Origin: Planctomycetaceae bacterium
GTDB taxonomy: Bacteria; Planctomycetota; Planctomycetia; Pirellulales; Thermoguttaceae
Direction: 5' to 3'
DNA: 64,000 nucleotides
Assembly: GCA_012719125.1 (NCBI GenBank)
Contig: JAAYAY010000311.1
Coordinates: 1 to 64,000, forward strand
Shown: positions 1 through 9,049 of the stretch, piece after piece
Position numbering within the stretch: position 1 is the first letter of the stretch
Layout of the letters: the number at the start of each line of letters is the position of its first letter
Made by a program: the position numbers and the translations under genes
The notes under the pieces: model-generated
The model's input: the letters and a program-made list of their open reading frames with translations, nothing else
Told to the model about the DNA's origin: nothing
Database searches by the model: none

Positions 1-120
1 ATCCACATCGTGACTGATGCGGATATCGAGGCACGCACAAGCTACGCGGTGAAAATAGGTGCCGTTACCGACCCCGCCATCTCGCTTCCGATGGGTGCAA
101 AGAAAAGGAATGATGCATGA
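1..120 (+). CDS. 3' end of an unidentified protein-coding gene (partial)
   Basis: Frame 1 is open from the window edge to a TGA at 118-120 and translates to 39 residues ending in AKKRNDA. Codon choice (gcc, gtg, ctt, atc mix) looks coding, and no start is needed because the gene would enter from the left. The sequence contains no motif I recognise. It stops about 20 bases before the left inverted repeat of the neighbouring transposase unit, so it may be a native C-terminus or one cut short by that element. It could also be chance, since a 40-codon opening is short. Confidence 0.45.
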   Translation: MHIVTDADIEARTSYAVKIGAVTDPAISLPMGAKKRNDA

Positions 121-123
121 AAA

Positions 124-1104
124 TCAGGAGGTGGGAGGTGGGGTCAACTCTTGGACTCTTGACAGGCCGCTTACCAACGCCTGTAGCTGTCGACCAAGCG
201 GTCGATCTTGCTTTGCCCGTGCTTCCAGCCTTTGTACCACGCGATGAACGCCGCTGCCGTCACGATAACCGTAGAGCTTGGCTACCTCGGTCATCCGCCG
301 GCCGCCGTGGCGGACCTGAAGCCAGATGGCGATCCGACGATCGGTCTGCTCGGCGGCAAGCTTGTCGATCACTTCGGCCAAAGCCTCGGCTCCGGCACGC
401 CGGGACCAGCGGATTTCGTCGTCGCCTTCGGAGTCAGCCAACGCCCGGCGTGCCGTTTCCCACAGCGTCTGGCCGCCGAGGACCAATCCGCCGCGGAGTT
501 CCTGCCAAGGGGAGGGAGCCACCTGGCCGAACATCTGGGCGATCTCGTCGCGGTAGGCCGCCTGGGCCGCTTTTCGGGTGCGGCCGAAATAGCTGAGCCA
601 CTCGGTACACAACCAGGCCGGCGCGTCGGCCTGGCCCAGTCCGGCGTAGGCCCGGTGACTGCTCCAGCGGTAACGGGCGAGTTCGGCACGCCGCTCGACG
701 GGCACAGGCCGGCGTTTATCTTTCGGGCGGACCGGGTTGAGGTGGATGTACTTCAGGAGCTGCCGGGCGTAGAGGTCGGCCTCGACGAGGTGGGCCTTGA
801 AACGGCCCTGGAAGAGATGCCCGCTGCGCTTGTGCCGGCGATTGAAGCGGATGCTGTAGGTGGCCTGGAGCCAGCCGACAGCGTCAGTCAGGTTGGCGCG
901 GGGTGTCTGGAGCAGAAGGTGGTAGTGGTTGCCGAGCAGGCAGTAGGCGTGAACGACGAGGCCGAACCGTTCGACGGCTTCTTCGAGGGTTTCGAGGAAA
1001 CGCTGGCGGTCGGCTGGGTCGCGATAGATGTCCTTACGCTCGTTTCCTCGCGCGGTGACGTGGTAGACGGCGTTTTCGAACTCGACTCGGACGGGTCTTG
1101 CCAT
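124..1104 (-). CDS. REP-associated tyrosine transposase (RAYT, Y1_Tnp/IS200-like HUH family)
   Basis: Single-strand DNA transposase or nickase of the TnpA-REP group, which acts on hairpin (REP) sequences. The N-terminal half carries the family hallmarks: VYHVTARGNER near residue 13, the HUH metal motif in LLGNHYHLLLQTP (His60-x-His62), the GHLFQGRFKA stretch near 95, and the nucleophile candidate Tyr119 in LLKYIHLNPVRP. The C-terminal 150 residues include a helix-turn-helix-like stretch (MTEVAKLYGYRDGSGVHRVV) resembling the DnaA-type domain seen in many RAYTs. At 326 aa it is within the long RAYT class. ATG start; no obvious Shine-Dalgarno. The gene lies inside a pair of inverted repeats (140-164 and 1134-1157), and its last codons run through the left repeat so that the stop lies outside it. 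Confidence 0.93.
   Translation of the reverse strand: MARPVRVEFENAVYHVTARGNERKDIYRDPADRQRFLETLEEAVERFGLVVHAYCLLGNHYHLLLQTPRANLTDAVGWLQATYSIRFNRRHKRSGHLFQGRFKAHLVEADLYARQLLKYIHLNPVRPKDKRRPVPVERRAELARYRWSSHRAYAGLGQADAPAWLCTEWLSYFGRTRKAAQAAYRDEIAQMFGQVAPSPWQELRGGLVLGGQTLWETARRALADSEGDDEIRWSRRAGAEALAEVIDKLAAEQTDRRIAIWLQVRHGGRRMTEVAKLYGYRDGSGVHRVVQRLEARAKQDRPLGRQLQALVSGLSRVQELTPPPTS
140..164 (+). repeat. Left inverted repeat of the RAYT unit
   Basis: GGGGTCAACTCTTGgACTCTTGACA at 140-164 is the reverse complement of 1134-1157 except for one extra base. It lies inside the 3' end of the transposase gene. The sequence can fold on itself (GTCAA...TTGAC), as REP targets of these enzymes do. Confidence 0.8.
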
Positions 1105-1133
1105 GCTGGGATTCTACGTTGAAACGCCGCTTA

Positions 1134-1157
1134 TGTCAAGAGTCAAGAGTTGACCCC
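1134..1157 (-). repeat. Right inverted repeat of the RAYT unit
   Basis: 24 bases, the partner of 140-164. It lies 30 bp upstream of the transposase start codon, so the two repeats bracket about 1.0 kb containing nearly the whole gene. The flanks beyond both repeats are also weakly similar (C-rich runs after GACCCC), so the true boundary may lie further out. Confidence 0.8.
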
Positions 1158-1335
1158 GTTTCCACCCCCTCCGGCAACAATTCCTGCTCCAGGGCAAATC
1201 GCCACTTCTTGGCCGAGTTCAGTCGGAACAGGACGGCCACCAGGATGGGGGAAGATCAACGTTAAGATAAGGGATTAGGAAGGCCGCCGGCCCGTTGTGG
1301 TTCTGTGACTGGGCCGGTCGCAAAGCAGAGGGTAG

Positions 1336-1610
<275 letters not shown>

Positions 1611-1611
<1 letters not shown>

Positions 1612-1967
1612 TGCCCAAGTTCAAGGTCGATGAAAACCTGCCGACCGAGGCGGCCGAACTGTTTGCCGGCGCGGGCCACGACACCGTGACCGTTGGCGAT
1701 CAACGCATGATCGGCGAGCCTGATGCGAACTTGGCGACGGTCTGCCGGCGCGAAGGGCGCGCAGTCGTGACGCTCGATCTGGGCTTCGCCGACATTCGCA
1801 CCTATCCGCCAAGCGACTACGCCGGCATCATCGTGTTGCGGCTGGCTCGGCTGGACAAGCCACGCGTGTTGTCCGTTCTGCAACGCTTGTTGCCCGTCTT
1901 GGAGCGCGAACCGCTTGTTGGCAAGCTGTGGATCGTAGAAGAAACCTCCGTGCGCATTCGTGGCTGA
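1611..1967 (+). CDS. DUF5615 PIN-like protein, putative toxin
   Basis: 118 residues. The start MPKFKVDENLPTEAAELF carries the acidic pair DEN typical of DUF5615/Mut7-C-type PIN-like nucleases. TVTVGDQ and VVTLDLGFADIRTYPPSDYAGIIVLRL provide the second conserved acidic block (LDxxFAD) and the G-I-I-x-L-R strand. The family is thought to be an RNase toxin partner of DUF433. It starts inside the stop of the DUF433 gene. No other member of the operon follows. Confidence 0.85.
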
Positions 1968-2405
1968 CCACCACCTGCTGGATTCAGAGAACCACGTGGC
2001 CAAACTGGAGCAGCAGAAGCGGGGCAAGCAGCGTCGGCAACGGGGAAGGGCAGAGAAATACGTATTCTGCTATTCTGACATCGGAGTGAATCAACGGCCG
2101 AGTGTCTCTTCGCATTTTTGCCAACCAAAGGTGTCATTAACTCCTTTTTTGGCCCCCCGGCGGTAGAACTTGTCGGATGGCGTGGCATTCGCTAAGTTGG
2201 GCAGATGGCGCATTGCATCCTGAGCTGCCGGTAGGCAGTCGTTGGCGCCCTGGCGAAAAGGTGGGCGATTGGCCGCCTCCGGTCAGGAGTCTTGCCTCGT
2301 CTCGACCTGTTTCTGAGGCGGCACGACGTGAGTTTGCCGCCCTGGTGCCCCAATAGTCGGCCACACCTCTGTTTTCAACCATTCTGACGATAAGGAGACG
2401 TACCC
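1968..2405. other. Intergenic region upstream of nifJ
   Basis: 438 bp with no convincing gene. The only clear signal is AAGGAG at about 2393-2398, the ribosome site for the GTG start of nifJ. I cannot place a promoter with confidence. Confidence 0.4.
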
Positions 2406-5400
2406 GTGGCAGAAAGACGCTTCGTGACCATCGATGGCAATGAAGCGACGTCGTCGATCGCTCACCTCTGCAACGAGGTCATGGCGATTTACCCGATCAC
2501 TCCCTCCAGCAACATGGGCGAACTGACCGACGCCTGGGCTGCGGCCGGAAAGAAGAACCTTTTCGGTACGATTCCCCATGTGGTGGAGATGCAGAGTGAA
2601 GCGGGCGCCGCCGGCGCCGTTCACGGCTCGCTGCAAGCTGGGGCTCTGACATGCACCTTTACGGCATCTCAGGGCCTTTTGCTTATGATTCCGAACATGT
2701 TCAAGATTGCCGGCGAGCTGACCTCGACGGTGTTTCACGTCTCGGCTCGAACGGTGGCGACTCACGCCCTGTCGATCTTCGGCGACCACGGCGACGTGAT
2801 GGCCTGCCGTTCGACCGGCTGGGCCTTTTTGGCTGCTGCAAGCGTCCAGGAGGCCCAGGACATGGCGCTGGTGGCCTACGCGTCGACGCTGGAAAGCCGC
2901 GTCCCCTTCGTGCATTTCTTCGACGGTTTCCGAACCTCGCATGAAGAGAACAAGATCGAGCAGCTCAGCGAAGACGACGTCAGGAGCATGATCGACATGG
3001 ACCTGGTTCAGGCCCACCGCGATCGAGCCCTCAACCCCGACCGGCCCAAGCTTCGCGGAACGGCCCAGAACCCGGACGTCTTCTTCCAGGCACGCGAGGC
3101 GTGCAATCCGTTCTACGACAAGGCGCCCGGGATCGTCCAAGGCGTGATGGATAAGTTCGCCAAGCTGACGGGACGCCGGTACCACTTGTTCGACTACACC
3201 GGCGCCCCTGACGCTGATCGCGTGATCGTCGCCATGTGCTCCGGTGCCGGAATCGTCGAGGAGACGGTCGATTACCTGACGGGCAAGGGAGAGAAGGTGG
3301 GCCTGGTGACGGTCCGGCTCTACCGCCCCTTCGACGGCAAGGCGTTCGTGGCCGCCCTGCCGAAGTCCGTGAAGACGATTGCCGTATTGGACCGCACGAA
3401 AGAGCCGGGAGCGTTGGGCGAGCCACTTTATCAGGATGTGGTTGCGGCCCTGGTTGAGAATTGGTCGGACAGTCTGCCTCGGGTGATCGGCGGTCGCTAC
3501 GGCCTGTCGTCGAAGGAATTCACGCCGGCCATGGTCAAGGGCGTCTTCGACGAAGCCGCCAAGCCCGATGCCAAGAAGCACTTCACGGTCGGCATCAACG
3601 ACGACGTAACCAATCTCAGCCTTGACTACGACCCGTCGTTCTCCACCGAGGCCGACGACGTGACTCGAGCCGTGTTCTTCGGCCTCGGCAGCGACGGGAC
3701 GGTCGGCGCCAACAAGAACTCGGTGAAGATTGTGGGCGAGAACACTCCGCTCTACGCCCAGGGTTATTTCGTTTACGACTCGAAGAAGGCCGGGTCGGTC
3801 ACCGTCTCGCACTTGCGATTCAGCCCGCGTCCGATCAAGGGCTCTTACCTGGTGCACAAGGCCAACTTCGTCGCCTGCCACCAGTCGGTGTTCATCGAGA
3901 AGCTCGACATGCTGAGCACGGCCGAGGAAGGCGCCACGTTCCTTCTGAACAGCCCCTACGGCCCGGACGAGGTCTGGGACAAGATCCCCCTGGAGACGCA
4001 GCAGCAGATCCTCGACAAGAAGATCAGGCTTTTCGTCGTCGACGCCTATCGCGTGGCTCGCGAGGCAGAAATGGGCTTCCGCATCAACACAGTGATGCAG
4101 ACCTGCTTCTTCAAACTGGCCAACGTGCTTCCCGAGGCCGAGGCGATCGCCCGGATCAAGGATGCGATCACCAAGACTTACGGCAAGCGGGGCGAGACGA
4201 TCCTGAAGCGGAACTTTGCGGCCGTGGACGGAGCGATCGCCGCGTTGCACGAGGTCAAGGTGCCCGGCCAGGTGACCTCGAAATTCAGACGCCTGTCTGG
4301 ATTCCAGGGCGACGTCGACCCGTTCGTCAAGAACGTTCTGGGAGAGATCGCCGCCGGCAACGGCGATGAACTGCCGGTGAGCGCCATGCCGGTCGACGGA
4401 ACCTTCCCCACGGCGACCACCCAATACGAAAAGCGTTCGGTTGCCCTGGACATCCCCATCTGGGACAAGGAGATCTGCATCCAGTGCGGTCTTTGCTCCC
4501 TAGGCTGCCCCCACGCGGCCATCCGCATGAAGGCCTACCCGCCCGGGGCACTTGCAGGCGCTCCGGAGGGCTTTCTGTCCACCGACTGGAAGGGCAAGGA
4601 GTACGAAGGCTGGAAGATGTCGATCCAGGTGGCGCCGGACGATTGTACCGGTTGCGGCCTTTGCGTCGACGTGTGCCCCGCCAAGAACCGCGAGATCGCC
4701 AAGCGCAAGGCGATCAACATGGAGCCCAAACTCGATCACCTGGAGCGGGAACGAGCCAACTACGACTTCTTCCTGAGCATTCCCGATGTGGATCGCACCC
4801 AGGTCAAAGCCGATTCGATCAAGGGCTCGCAACTGCTGCTGCCGTTGTTCGAGTATTCCGGTGCTTGTGCGGGTTGCGGCGAGACGCCTTACCTGAAGCT
4901 GATCACCCAGTTCTTCGGGGACCGGATGCTCTGCTCGAATGCAACCGGGTGCTCGTCGATCTACGGCGGCAACCTGCCTTGCACGCCCTACGCCAAGAAC
5001 GCCGACGGGCGAGGACCGTCCTGGTCGAACTCGCTGTTCGAAGACTGCGCCGAATTCGGCTTCGGATTCCGCCTGGCCATCGATCAACAAATCGAGTATG
5101 CCGCGTCGTTGCTCAAGAAGCTGAGCGGCCAGTTGGGCGACAATCTCGTCAATGCACTCCTGTCGAACAAGCAGGAGACGGAAGAGGAGATCGCAGCCCA
5201 ACGCAAGGCAGTTGCCGAACTGAAGGCCAAGTTGGCCGGAATCGACAGCCGCGAGGCGAAGGACCTGCTGGCGTCGTCGGACTTTTTGGCCCGCCGCAGC
5301 GTCTGGATTCTGGGCGGCGACGGTTGGGCCTACGACATCGGCTACGGCGGCCTGGATCACGTGTTCGCCTCCGGGCGCGACGTGAACATTCTGGTCCTCG

Positions 5401-5960
5401 ACACCGAGGTCTACTCGAACACCGGCGGCCAGGCTTCGAAGGCTACGCCGCGCGGCGGCGTCGCTAAATTTGCGGCCGGCGGCAAGCCGAGTGGCAAGAA
5501 GGACCTGGGCATGATGGCCATGAGCTACGGGAACGTTTACGTCGCCCAGATCTCGCTCGGCGCCAATCCCAACCAGGCCATCAAGGCCATCCGAGCGGCG
5601 GAAGCCTACCGCGGCACGTCGCTGATTATCGCCTATGCCCACTGCATCGCCCACGGCATCAACATGACCACCGGCATGTCGCTGCAGAAGGAAGCGGTGG
5701 CCTGCGGATACTGGCCCCTGTATCGTTTCGATCCGAACGACAAATCGAAGCCGTTCCAACTCGACAGCAAGCCGCCCAAGGGCGCTTTCAAGGACTTCGC
5801 CATGCAACAGGCTCGTTTTGCCATGCTGGCTCGCTCGAAGCCCGAAGATTCCGAGCGTCTGCTCCGTCTCGGGCAACAGGACATCAACGATCGTTGGAAC
5901 TACTACGAGCAACTGGCAGCCACAACGCGTGATGGCGGCGAAAAGGAGGTGCAAGCATGA
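2406..5960 (+). CDS. nifJ: Pyruvate:ferredoxin (flavodoxin) oxidoreductase, single-chain
   Basis: Catalyses reversible CoA-dependent oxidation of pyruvate to acetyl-CoA with reduction of ferredoxin or flavodoxin. At 1,184 aa it has the full single-chain architecture. The N-terminal pyrimidine-binding domain holds YPITPSSNMGELTD and VVEMQSEAGAAGAVHG. A middle CoA-binding/gamma region follows. A two-cluster ferredoxin insert carries CIQCGLCSLGCP and CTGCGLCVDVCP (about residues 690-760). The C-terminal TPP domain has the cluster cysteines GACAGCGETP and the motif GGDGWAYDIGYGGLDH. GTG start at 2406 with AAGGAG upstream. The last four bases (ATGA) overlap the downstream flavoprotein, indicating one operon. 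Presence implies anaerobic or micro-oxic pyruvate metabolism; the reduced ferredoxin could feed other reductases. Confidence 0.97.
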   Translation: MAERRFVTIDGNEATSSIAHLCNEVMAIYPITPSSNMGELTDAWAAAGKKNLFGTIPHVVEMQSEAGAAGAVHGSLQAGALTCTFTASQGLLLMIPNMFKIAGELTSTVFHVSARTVATHALSIFGDHGDVMACRSTGWAFLAAASVQEAQDMALVAYASTLESRVPFVHFFDGFRTSHEENKIEQLSEDDVRSMIDMDLVQAHRDRALNPDRPKLRGTAQNPDVFFQAREACNPFYDKAPGIVQGVMDKFAKLTGRRYHLFDYTGAPDADRVIVAMCSGAGIVEETVDYLTGKGEKVGLVTVRLYRPFDGKAFVAALPKSVKTIAVLDRTKEPGALGEPLYQDVVAALVENWSDSLPRVIGGRYGLSSKEFTPAMVKGVFDEAAKPDAKKHFTVGINDDVTNLSLDYDPSFSTEADDVTRAVFFGLGSDGTVGANKNSVKIVGENTPLYAQGYFVYDSKKAGSVTVSHLRFSPRPIKGSYLVHKANFVACHQSVFIEKLDMLSTAEEGATFLLNSPYGPDEVWDKIPLETQQQILDKKIRLFVVDAYRVAREAEMGFRINTVMQTCFFKLANVLPEAEAIARIKDAITKTYGKRGETILKRNFAAVDGAIAALHEVKVPGQVTSKFRRLSGFQGDVDPFVKNVLGEIAAGNGDELPVSAMPVDGTFPTATTQYEKRSVALDIPIWDKEICIQCGLCSLGCPHAAIRMKAYPPGALAGAPEGFLSTDWKGKEYEGWKMSIQVAPDDCTGCGLCVDVCPAKNREIAKRKAINMEPKLDHLERERANYDFFLSIPDVDRTQVKADSIKGSQLLLPLFEYSGACAGCGETPYLKLITQFFGDRMLCSNATGCSSIYGGNLPCTPYAKNADGRGPSWSNSLFEDCAEFGFGFRLAIDQQIEYAASLLKKLSGQLGDNLVNALLSNKQETEEEIAAQRKAVAELKAKLAGIDSREAKDLLASSDFLARRSVWILGGDGWAYDIGYGGLDHVFASGRDVNILVLDTEVYSNTGGQASKATPRGGVAKFAAGGKPSGKKDLGMMAMSYGNVYVAQISLGANPNQAIKAIRAAEAYRGTSLIIAYAHCIAHGINMTTGMSLQKEAVACGYWPLYRFDPNDKSKPFQLDSKPPKGAFKDFAMQQARFAMLARSKPEDSERLLRLGQQDINDRWNYYEQLAATTRDGGEKEVQA

Positions 5961-6964
5961 GCGTCGATCTTCGCACGAAGTACCTTGGATTGGAGTTGAA
6001 GAACCCGCTGGTCGTGGCGGCCTGCCCGCTCACCCAGTCGATCGACAACCTCAAGCAACTCGAAGACGCCGGCGCCGCGGCCGCCGTCATGCCCTCGCTG
6101 TTCGAGGAGCAGATCACTCACGAAGAGGTGGCACACTCGCAAGCCCAGGATTTCGGCACGGAGAGTTTCGCCGAGGCCTTGAGCTACTTCCCGGAACCGG
6201 CCGAGTACCGCGCGACGCCCGATATCTACCTGGACGCCATCGCGGAGGCCAAAAAGGCCGTGAGCATGCCCATCATCGGCAGCCTCAACGGCGTTTCCCG
6301 CGGCGGCTGGGTCGAGTACGCCAAGCGGATCCAGGATGCCGGCGCCGATGCGCTGGAACTCAACATCTACTTGATCGCGGCCGACATGAGCGTGTCGGGA
6401 GCCGAGATCGAAGAGAAGTACCTGGAACTCGTCCGGGCCGTCAAGGAATCGCTCTCGATTCCGCTGGCGGTCAAGGTCGGCCCCTACTTCAGCTCGCCGG
6501 GCCACATGGCCAAGCGAATCGCCGAGGCGGGGGCTGACGGCCTGGTGATCTTCAACCGATTCCTCCAGCCTGATATCGATCTGGACGACCTGGAGATCTC
6601 GCCCAAGCTGGTGCTGAGCAGCTCCAACGAGCTGTTGTTGCCCCTGCGATGGATCGCCATCTTGCACGGGCGCGTCGATGCGTCGCTGGCCCTCACCAGC
6701 GGTATCCACGGCGCCAAGTCGCTGCTCAAGGCCCTGCTGGCCGGGGCCGACGTCGGCATGATCGCTTCGGTCCTCTACCAGAAGGGTTTCGACAAGATCG
6801 GCACCATCCTGGCAGGTATGACCGAATGGATGGAAGAGAAGGAATACGAGTCCGTCGAGCAGCTCAAGGGGAGCATGAGCCAGGAGAACTGCCCCGATCC
6901 GGCTGCCTTCGAACGCGGCAATTACATGAAGGCCCTGACTTCGTTCACGGGGGAAGCCATCTAG
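5957..6964 (+). CDS. Dihydroorotate dehydrogenase-like flavoprotein coupled to NifJ
   Basis: 335-residue TIM-barrel protein of the dihydroorotate dehydrogenase-like group, FMN-binding by family. The start is typical (LRTKYLGLELKNPLVVAACPL), followed by PIIGSLNGVSRGGWVEYAKR, the barrel strand IPLAVKVGPYFSS and the loop GADGLVIFNRF. It lacks an obvious class-1B iron-sulfur partner, and proteins of this subgroup often sit next to nifJ, so pyrimidine synthesis is not assured as its role. It starts inside the nifJ stop (ATGA), pointing to a shared transcript and linked electron transfer. A strong terminator follows at about 7039. The true substrate is unknown. Confidence 0.85.
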   Translation: MSVDLRTKYLGLELKNPLVVAACPLTQSIDNLKQLEDAGAAAAVMPSLFEEQITHEEVAHSQAQDFGTESFAEALSYFPEPAEYRATPDIYLDAIAEAKKAVSMPIIGSLNGVSRGGWVEYAKRIQDAGADALELNIYLIAADMSVSGAEIEEKYLELVRAVKESLSIPLAVKVGPYFSSPGHMAKRIAEAGADGLVIFNRFLQPDIDLDDLEISPKLVLSSSNELLLPLRWIAILHGRVDASLALTSGIHGAKSLLKALLAGADVGMIASVLYQKGFDKIGTILAGMTEWMEEKEYESVEQLKGSMSQENCPDPAAFERGNYMKALTSFTGEAI

Positions 6965-7038
6965 CACTCCCAACAGAGCTTGCCGGCGGTGCAGGCAACG
7001 CGCTTGGCACCTGCAGAGCCGGGCACGTAGAAGAATCA

Positions 7039-7076
7039 GCGGGCTCGCCGACAGCATGGTCGGCGAGCCCGCTTTT
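7039..7076 (+). terminator. Intrinsic terminator of the nifJ operon
   Basis: Perfect 14-bp stem (7039-7052 with 7059-7072), six-base loop AGCATG and a TTTT run at 7073-7076. It lies 75 bp after the flavoprotein stop. The stem is symmetrical, so it could also stop leftward transcripts weakly. Confidence 0.85.
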
Positions 7077-7184
7077 CGCATCGCAACCGGCAAAGGAATT
7101 GGGGGGACAGGTCTCCCCGCCCCCCAAAGTCTGGCACGTCTTCCACTGCACCGGTCGGCGTTCGTTGAAACACCGGTTTCCCGT

Positions 7185-7634
7185 CTACCGCGATTGCCCG
7201 TCCACCCTCGGCAGCAAATCGGCGAGTGTCTGCCAAAGGGTCTGTCGCTCGAAGGGCTTGCTAATGCACGCATTGCAGCCCGACCTGCGGCACTCTTCGA
7301 TTTCTTCGACCATGGCTCTGGCAGTGATTGCGACTATGGGCCCCGTATAGCCCGCCGCACGCACGCGGCGCGTCGTCTCGTAGCCGTCCATCGTTGGAAG
7401 GCGGATGTCCATCAGAATCAGGTCGAACTCACGCCCGCCCGCAAACGTCTCCTCGACCAGCCCCACCGCATCTTCCCCGCATTCGACAACCGCAACCTCG
7501 ACGCCCGTGTTACGGAGAACGGCCGACATGAGCCATTGGTGATCCTGGTTGTCTTCGACCAACAAGAAACGCAGACCTCTCCAATCGATGGCTGTGGCCG
7601 AAGCGTTCGTGATGGTAGAGGCAAAACTGGACAT
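7185..7634 (-). CDS. Stand-alone response regulator receiver protein
   Basis: 149-residue single-domain CheY-like receiver with no output domain. Conserved features: the acidic pair in FLLVEDNQ (Glu27, Asp28), the phospho-acceptor Asp76 in LILMDIRLPTMDG, Thr104 in VAITARA and Lys126 in CISKPF. A longer upstream opening exists but would add 83 low-complexity residues. The ATG at 7634 was chosen because it places the receiver fold at the usual distance from the N-terminus. No histidine kinase is adjacent, so the signal and target are unknown. Proteins of this type often act in hybrid-kinase phosphorelays. Confidence 0.85.
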   Translation of the reverse strand: MSSFASTITNASATAIDWRGLRFLLVEDNQDHQWLMSAVLRNTGVEVAVVECGEDAVGLVEETFAGGREFDLILMDIRLPTMDGYETTRRVRAAGYTGPIVAITARAMVEEIEECRRSGCNACISKPFERQTLWQTLADLLPRVDGQSR

Positions 7635-8455
7635 GGTAGAGGGATGTTCCTGCACGGCGGCTGGGATGTCGGCCTTTGTGCTTTCGGTTGGTCGTGGTTT
7701 TCGGTTCTGGTCCCGCCTCCCACACAGGGAAATGCCGGACGGATGTGGAGCGAGTGGCTCTCCAAGCGCAACGGTGCAACAAGCCAGATCTCGCAAGACA
7801 GCCCTCTTTGCGGAAGCGACCGCCGGGAGGGTGCCCCAGGAAGAAGGGAGTGAATGATGCCCCGTTCGCGGCACGTGTCGCAACCCTCATCGTCCCCAAA
7901 GGTCTCGATTCTCTGCCTACACATCAGTTATCGGGGCCAATCCATGGGAACTCCACGACAACAGCCACGTATTGCATGTGGTTCATCCTGGTCTTCCCCC
8001 GAAACCGCAATCCCCACTTGTGCGCTACTCGGGAATCACCAAGAAAAACCGCATTCAAGGCTCGATCGGAAAGCCGTTTCCCCCCAAAGAACCTTGCGAA
8101 TAATCATTCACACTCGGCTACCGCGGAGATGGTGCGTCGTCGGCACATCCGGAGCGTGCACGGAGTTTTGTGCTCGTGATCGGCCGGAAGGGGACAGTCC
8201 CATTTTTGCGGCATCCTGCCACAAGAATCGGGACAGTCCCCCGCATCCGGATGCTTCTCCACAGGGCGGGCACCCCCGGTTTCACCTGGTGGCGCTTTGC
8301 AAACAGGGCGGCATCGCCTAGAATAAGCCGTTTTTGATGCCGGCCCGAGAGCTGTTCTTCACCTTCTTTGGATAACAGAATATCCCGTCGGGCAGCCTCC
8401 CCCAAGAGACCTTCCCCCCCTTCTTCGCGATTGCCAACCTGCTCGGCTTTGCCTG
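7635..8455. other. Intergenic region between response regulator and nuoA
   Basis: About 820 bp without a convincing coding region; openings in it lack family features. It holds a pair of GGGACAGTCCC palindromes near 8190-8242. The promoters for the divergent regulator and the nuo cluster should lie here, but I cannot define them. Confidence 0.4.
8190..8242. repeat. REP-like pair of GGGACAGTCCC palindromes in inverted orientation
   Basis: GGGACAGTCCC occurs at 8191-8201 and again at about 8230-8240. The sequence after the first copy (ATTTTTG) is mirrored before the second (AAGAATC), so the pair forms an imperfect inverted repeat with a loop of about 20 bases. It is related to the GGTGACAGTCACC element at 20215-20347 through the GACAGTC core. 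Confidence 0.65.
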
Positions 8456-9016
8456 ATGAGTCCCTCGCCCACCCTGATCGCTGCCTACCTGGCCCTGTTC
8501 GTCGTCGTGGGTTTCGCCACGATCTTCGTCGCGTTGCTGCTGGGCTGGTTCCTGCGGGCGAGGAACCGGACCCCGGAGAAGCTTGAAGTCTACGAGTGCG
8601 GCGAACCGCCCGTGGGCTCGGCACGAGTGCAGTTCGACCTGCGTTTCTATGTCGTGGCTCTCCTATTCATCGTTTTTGATGTGGAGGTGGCGTTCTTCTT
8701 CCCCTGGGCCACCGTCTTCGGAAAGGTGACACAGCTCAGAAGTGCAGAACCGATCGTGGCATCGGCGGAGGCGGAATTGGAGGCGGTCCCACTGAAGATG
8801 ACGGAATTGGGTGTACCGGCGGCGGCAGCCGGCAGCCCATCCGACGTTAGCGAAACGGCCGACAGGCTGACGCTGGCCGCCATGGTCGATATCGCCGTTT
8901 TCTTTGCCGTCTTGATGGTCGGGTTTGCCTACGTGTGGTACCGCGGCGATCTGGATTGGGTACGTGCCGTCCGGCCGTCCCCCGCTCAGCGGGGTTCACC
9001 CGTTGGAACCGATTAG
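8456..9016 (+). CDS. nuoA: NADH-quinone oxidoreductase subunit A
   Basis: Membrane subunit of respiratory Complex I. Family signatures are clear: first helix LIAAYLALFVVVGFATIFVA, the loop EVYECGEPPVGSARVQFDLRFYVVALLFIVFDVEVAFFFPWA (quinone-site Cys-Gly-Glu motif and the DVE in helix 2), then a third helix near the end. At 186 aa it is longer than the usual 115-150. The extra length is a 50-60 residue Ala/Glu/Ser-rich segment between helix 2 and helix 3. First gene of the nuo cluster. nuoB, which normally follows, is absent and nuoC comes next after 33 bases. Confidence 0.93.
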   Translation: MSPSPTLIAAYLALFVVVGFATIFVALLLGWFLRARNRTPEKLEVYECGEPPVGSARVQFDLRFYVVALLFIVFDVEVAFFFPWATVFGKVTQLRSAEPIVASAEAELEAVPLKMTELGVPAAAAGSPSDVSETADRLTLAAMVDIAVFFAVLMVGFAYVWYRGDLDWVRAVRPSPAQRGSPVGTD

Positions 9017-9049
9017 CGATCTTCGAACGATTGGACGAGTTCGGATCTC

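Noticed and set aside
1158-1262. Minus-strand stretch that could read as a peptide fragment (ILVAVLFRLNSAKKW...)
   Set aside because: An in-frame stop lies just upstream and it is under 30 residues; it could be a gene remnant but cannot be supported.
2283-4424. 713-codon open frame antisense to nifJ
   Set aside because: The plus strand is unmistakably nifJ; the antisense opening is a by-product of GC-rich codon use and matches no family.
7854-8321. Open frames in the response regulator to nuoA spacer
   Set aside because: They cross the palindromic repeats, lack ribosome sites and show no protein-like composition.
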